In this document: positions 62,624-64,000 of the stretch, in pieces
Position numbering within the stretch: the first letter of the stretch is position 1
How the letters are laid out: each line of letters starts with the position of its first letter
Assembly: GCA_040222275.1 (NCBI GenBank)
Contig: JAVKDJ010000013.1
Span: forward strand, 248,001 to 312,000
Direction: 5' to 3'
Source of the DNA: CAXBNB01 sp040222275
GTDB taxonomy: Bacteria > Bacteroidota > Bacteroidia > Cytophagales > Cyclobacteriaceae
DNA: 64,000 bases
Notes under the pieces: model-generated
Told to the model about the DNA's origin: nothing
Seen by the model: only the letters and a program-made list of their open reading frames with translations
Databases searched by the model: none
Made by a program: the position numbers and the translations under genes

Positions 62624-63202
62624 TCACTCGGTCGTTTTAGGTTTCAGCTGGCCTTTCAAATACAGGTTGTATTCATCACAAGTGAGAATGCCTTCGATCC
62701 CTGAGTACACACATGTTTCGTACTTCAGGTCAAAGGTGCCCTTGGTAATGACCACTCCTGTACCCTTACAAACCGGGCAGAGTACCTTTTCACCCGGGCA
62801 TTCAATGTAACTTTCGGTTTCGAAGATTTCTTCTGTTTTGGCAATTTCTTTGTCGCGAATAAGTAGGTATTCCTTATTGGCCAGCTCCAGAAATTTAATA
62901 GATTCGTCAAAATACTGACCACTGGTTCCCTTGAGCTCTACATATTTGTTGAGCCAGTTGATCGATTGCTTGTATTTTTTGAGATAGAATGAGTTTCTAC
63001 CGAAATAATATGTCAACTCGCTTGGCAATTTGCCGATGTTCTTCATGGCATACCTGAGCAACTCGTCCGCTTCCTCATATTTACCGTCCAGCATGGCCTC
63101 ATATCCCTTGTCCATACTGGTGACGGCTTTAGGGTTGGTGGTCGTTTGGCCGAAGGTCAGGACGGCTGCAGTGTTCAGCAAGAATAAGAAAATATACCTC
63201 AT
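62624..63202 (-). CDS. Exported helical-repeat protein with a DnaJ-type zinc motif
   Basis: 192 residues with a signal peptide (MRYIFLFLLNTAAVLTFGQ). The middle is TPR-like (DKGYEAMLDGKYEEADELLRYAMKNIG, YYFGRNSFYLKKYKQSINWLNKYVEL). The C-terminal part holds CPGEKVLCPVCKGTGVV, in which C-P-V-C-K-G-T-G matches the DnaJ cysteine-rich CxxCxGxG module, with further Cys downstream. Such motifs occur in a set of uncharacterised exported proteins of Bacteroidota. The function is unknown. Confidence 0.75.
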   Translation of the reverse strand: MRYIFLFLLNTAAVLTFGQTTTNPKAVTSMDKGYEAMLDGKYEEADELLRYAMKNIGKLPSELTYYFGRNSFYLKKYKQSINWLNKYVELKGTSGQYFDESIKFLELANKEYLLIRDKEIAKTEEIFETESYIECPGEKVLCPVCKGTGVVITKGTFDLKYETCVYSGIEGILTCDEYNLYLKGQLKPKTTE

Positions 63203-63321
63203 GAATTTTCGGATAATACCTATCTAAATGCAATTGTCGATAATAAGTTGCAATTTAGCTTTTTTAAACTTTTCCATCTGCCTAAAGATAAAACGAAATG
63301 GATAGATCGAATCCAATAAAA

Positions 63322-63405
63322 TTGTAGATACGATACAATTCATCCAATATTTTTGTACTTTGTTGCAATTTTATTTTGATTTATAAAAGTCTTGACCAAT
63401 ATTTG
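63322..63405 (+). promoter_or_regulatory. Promoter candidates of the pheA leader
   Basis: TATTTTTG at 63348-63355 matches TAnnTTTG exactly, with TTG at 63322-63324, 23 nt upstream. An alternative is AATATTTG at 63398-63405 with TTTTG at 63374-63378, 19 nt upstream. Either would give an mRNA that includes the leader peptide. Confidence 0.5.
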
Positions 63406-63424
63406 TGCCTCAAAATTGAGAATA

Positions 63425-63484
63425 ATGAAAAAAGCATACGGATACTACTTTTATTTTTATTTCTTCGATCAGAAATGGGGTTGA
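63425..63484 (+). CDS. Aromatic leader peptide of the pheA attenuator
   Basis: ATG to TGA encodes MKKAYGYYFYFYFFDQKWG: 19 residues with five Tyr, four Phe and one Trp, nine of them between residues 5 and 14. This is far above chance and placed 85 nt before pheA, followed by an intrinsic terminator. The last codons (GGGGTT at 63477-63482) are complementary to the 5' arm of that terminator. Ribosome stalling at Phe/Tyr codons would report charged tRNA levels. Confidence 0.88.
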   Translation: MKKAYGYYFYFYFFDQKWG

Positions 63485-63518
63485 AAAGTTAGTTCTATAT
63501 GCATAAAGAAATAATTAG

Positions 63519-63544
63519 AAGCCCCGAAGTTAGGGGCTTTTTTT
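63519..63544 (+). terminator. Attenuator terminator before pheA
   Basis: AAGCCCC (63519-63525) pairs with GGGGCTT (63533-63539), loop GAAGTTA, followed by T to 63544. Its 5' arm AGCCCC (63520-63525) can pair instead with GGGGTT (63477-63482) at the end of the leader peptide, extended by a U-G pair (63476/63526), giving a 7-bp antiterminator. Confidence 0.85.
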
Positions 63545-63569
63545 ATGACCAAATTTTAACAATACAATA

Positions 63570-64000
63570 ATGAAGATTGGGATTCAAGGTGTTAAGGGCT
63601 CATTCCATGATTTGGCTGCATCGCTTTATTTTCATAGCGAAGACTATGACATACAGCCATTCGGTGAATTCCGGTCGCTGGCCAGGGCAGTCAGGAACAA
63701 GGAACTCGACTATGGGGTAATGGCAATCGAAAATACCATTGCCGGGAGTATTTTGCCCAACTACGCATTGATGAGTGAATATGGACTGGAAATATCCGGA
63801 GAGGTGTACTGCCGCATAGAAATGAGTTTCCTGGCCAATCCGGGGATGAAAATTGAAGACATCAGGCATGTCTATTCACACCCAATGGCACTGCTGCAAT
63901 GTGCGGATTTTTTAGGGAGAAACCCACATATCAAGCTCAATGAATACGAAGATACCGCGGACAGTGCCCGTATGATAAAAGAAAACGGCATGCTGGACTG
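63570..64000 (+). CDS. pheA: Prephenate dehydratase (partial, runs off the right edge)
   Basis: About 143 residues are visible from ATG 63570: MKIGIQGVKGSFHDLAASLYF, then DYGVMAIENTIAGSILPNYALM, VYCRIEMSFLANPGM, and VYSHPMALLQCADFL. These are the prephenate dehydratase domain motifs (the ENT and SHPxAL blocks). It converts prephenate to phenylpyruvate. The C-terminal ACT domain would lie outside the window. The leader with both Phe and Tyr codons suggests a downstream operon for both amino acids. Confidence 0.93.
   Translation, partial: MKIGIQGVKGSFHDLAASLYFHSEDYDIQPFGEFRSLARAVRNKELDYGVMAIENTIAGSILPNYALMSEYGLEISGEVYCRIEMSFLANPGMKIEDIRHVYSHPMALLQCADFLGRNPHIKLNEYEDTADSARMIKENGMLD

Overview
The window looks like a chromosomal piece of a marine, glycan-degrading member of the Bacteroidota, most likely of the Cytophagales type. 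The signs are two SusC/SusD pairs each with an ECF sigma factor and a FecR anti-sigma factor, four S1 sulfatases, two proteins with type IX secretion (T9SS) C-terminal sorting domains, many lipoproteins, promoters of the TAnnTTTG type, and little Shine-Dalgarno signal. No species can be named from the sequence alone.

Region 1 (1-17765) is a polysaccharide utilization locus for a sulfated red-algal galactan of the agar/porphyran type. On the + strand lie the tail of a beta-propeller glycosidase, a GH117 enzyme, a sulfatase, a GH29 enzyme and a GH86 agarase/porphyranase. On the - strand, converging on a bidirectional terminator at 9296-9335, lie sigma factor, FecR, SusC, SusD and a second sulfatase. 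The + strand arm is split by an array of about 14 imperfect 97-nt palindromic repeats with a GxxExxY (PD-D/ExK-like) gene inside it.

Region 2 (17965-27800) holds an M42 peptidase, tRNA-Leu(GAG) and a leucine biosynthesis operon, leuC-[four-helix-bundle gene]-leuD-leuA-leuB, in which a small S23-type gene flanked by inverted repeats sits between leuC and leuD. After the leu terminator come an orphan four-helix-bundle sensor domain, a hydroxypyruvate-isomerase-like protein, a DUF4349 lipoprotein and a SnoaL-like protein.

Region 3 (28201-43910) is mostly core and household genes: T9SS beta-propeller, retropepsin-PDZ protein, queA, a TlpA-type thioredoxin, menC, yhhQ, rnz, a STAS protein, purC, a MORN-repeat protein, thiolase and a CapA-like protein.

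Region 4 (43911-62577) is a second PUL: sigma, FecR, SusC, SusD, a DUF5009 membrane acyltransferase-like protein, a GH33 sialidase, a sialate O-acetylesterase-like protein and two sulfatases, with a HEPN-like gene between the last two. This suggests sulfated, possibly O-acetylated sialoglycans. Base composition changes sharply inside this susC, as if the barrel and the SusD had been swapped in.

Region 5 (62624-64000) ends with a small DnaJ-zinc-motif protein and the start of pheA, preceded by a complete translational attenuator: a 19-residue leader peptide with five Tyr and four Phe, an antiterminator arm and a terminator.

The main new signals are: (a) at both susC genes an antisense TAnnTTTG element overlaps the start codon and is followed about 100 nt later by an antisense terminator before fecR, which predicts paired cis-antisense RNAs in unrelated PULs; (b) the pheA leader attenuator; (c) two small genes (GxxExxY and four-helix bundle) that sit in palindromic repeats and interrupt operons like mobile cassettes; and (d) two consensus DnaA boxes in a 20-bp perfect palindrome at 55878-55897.
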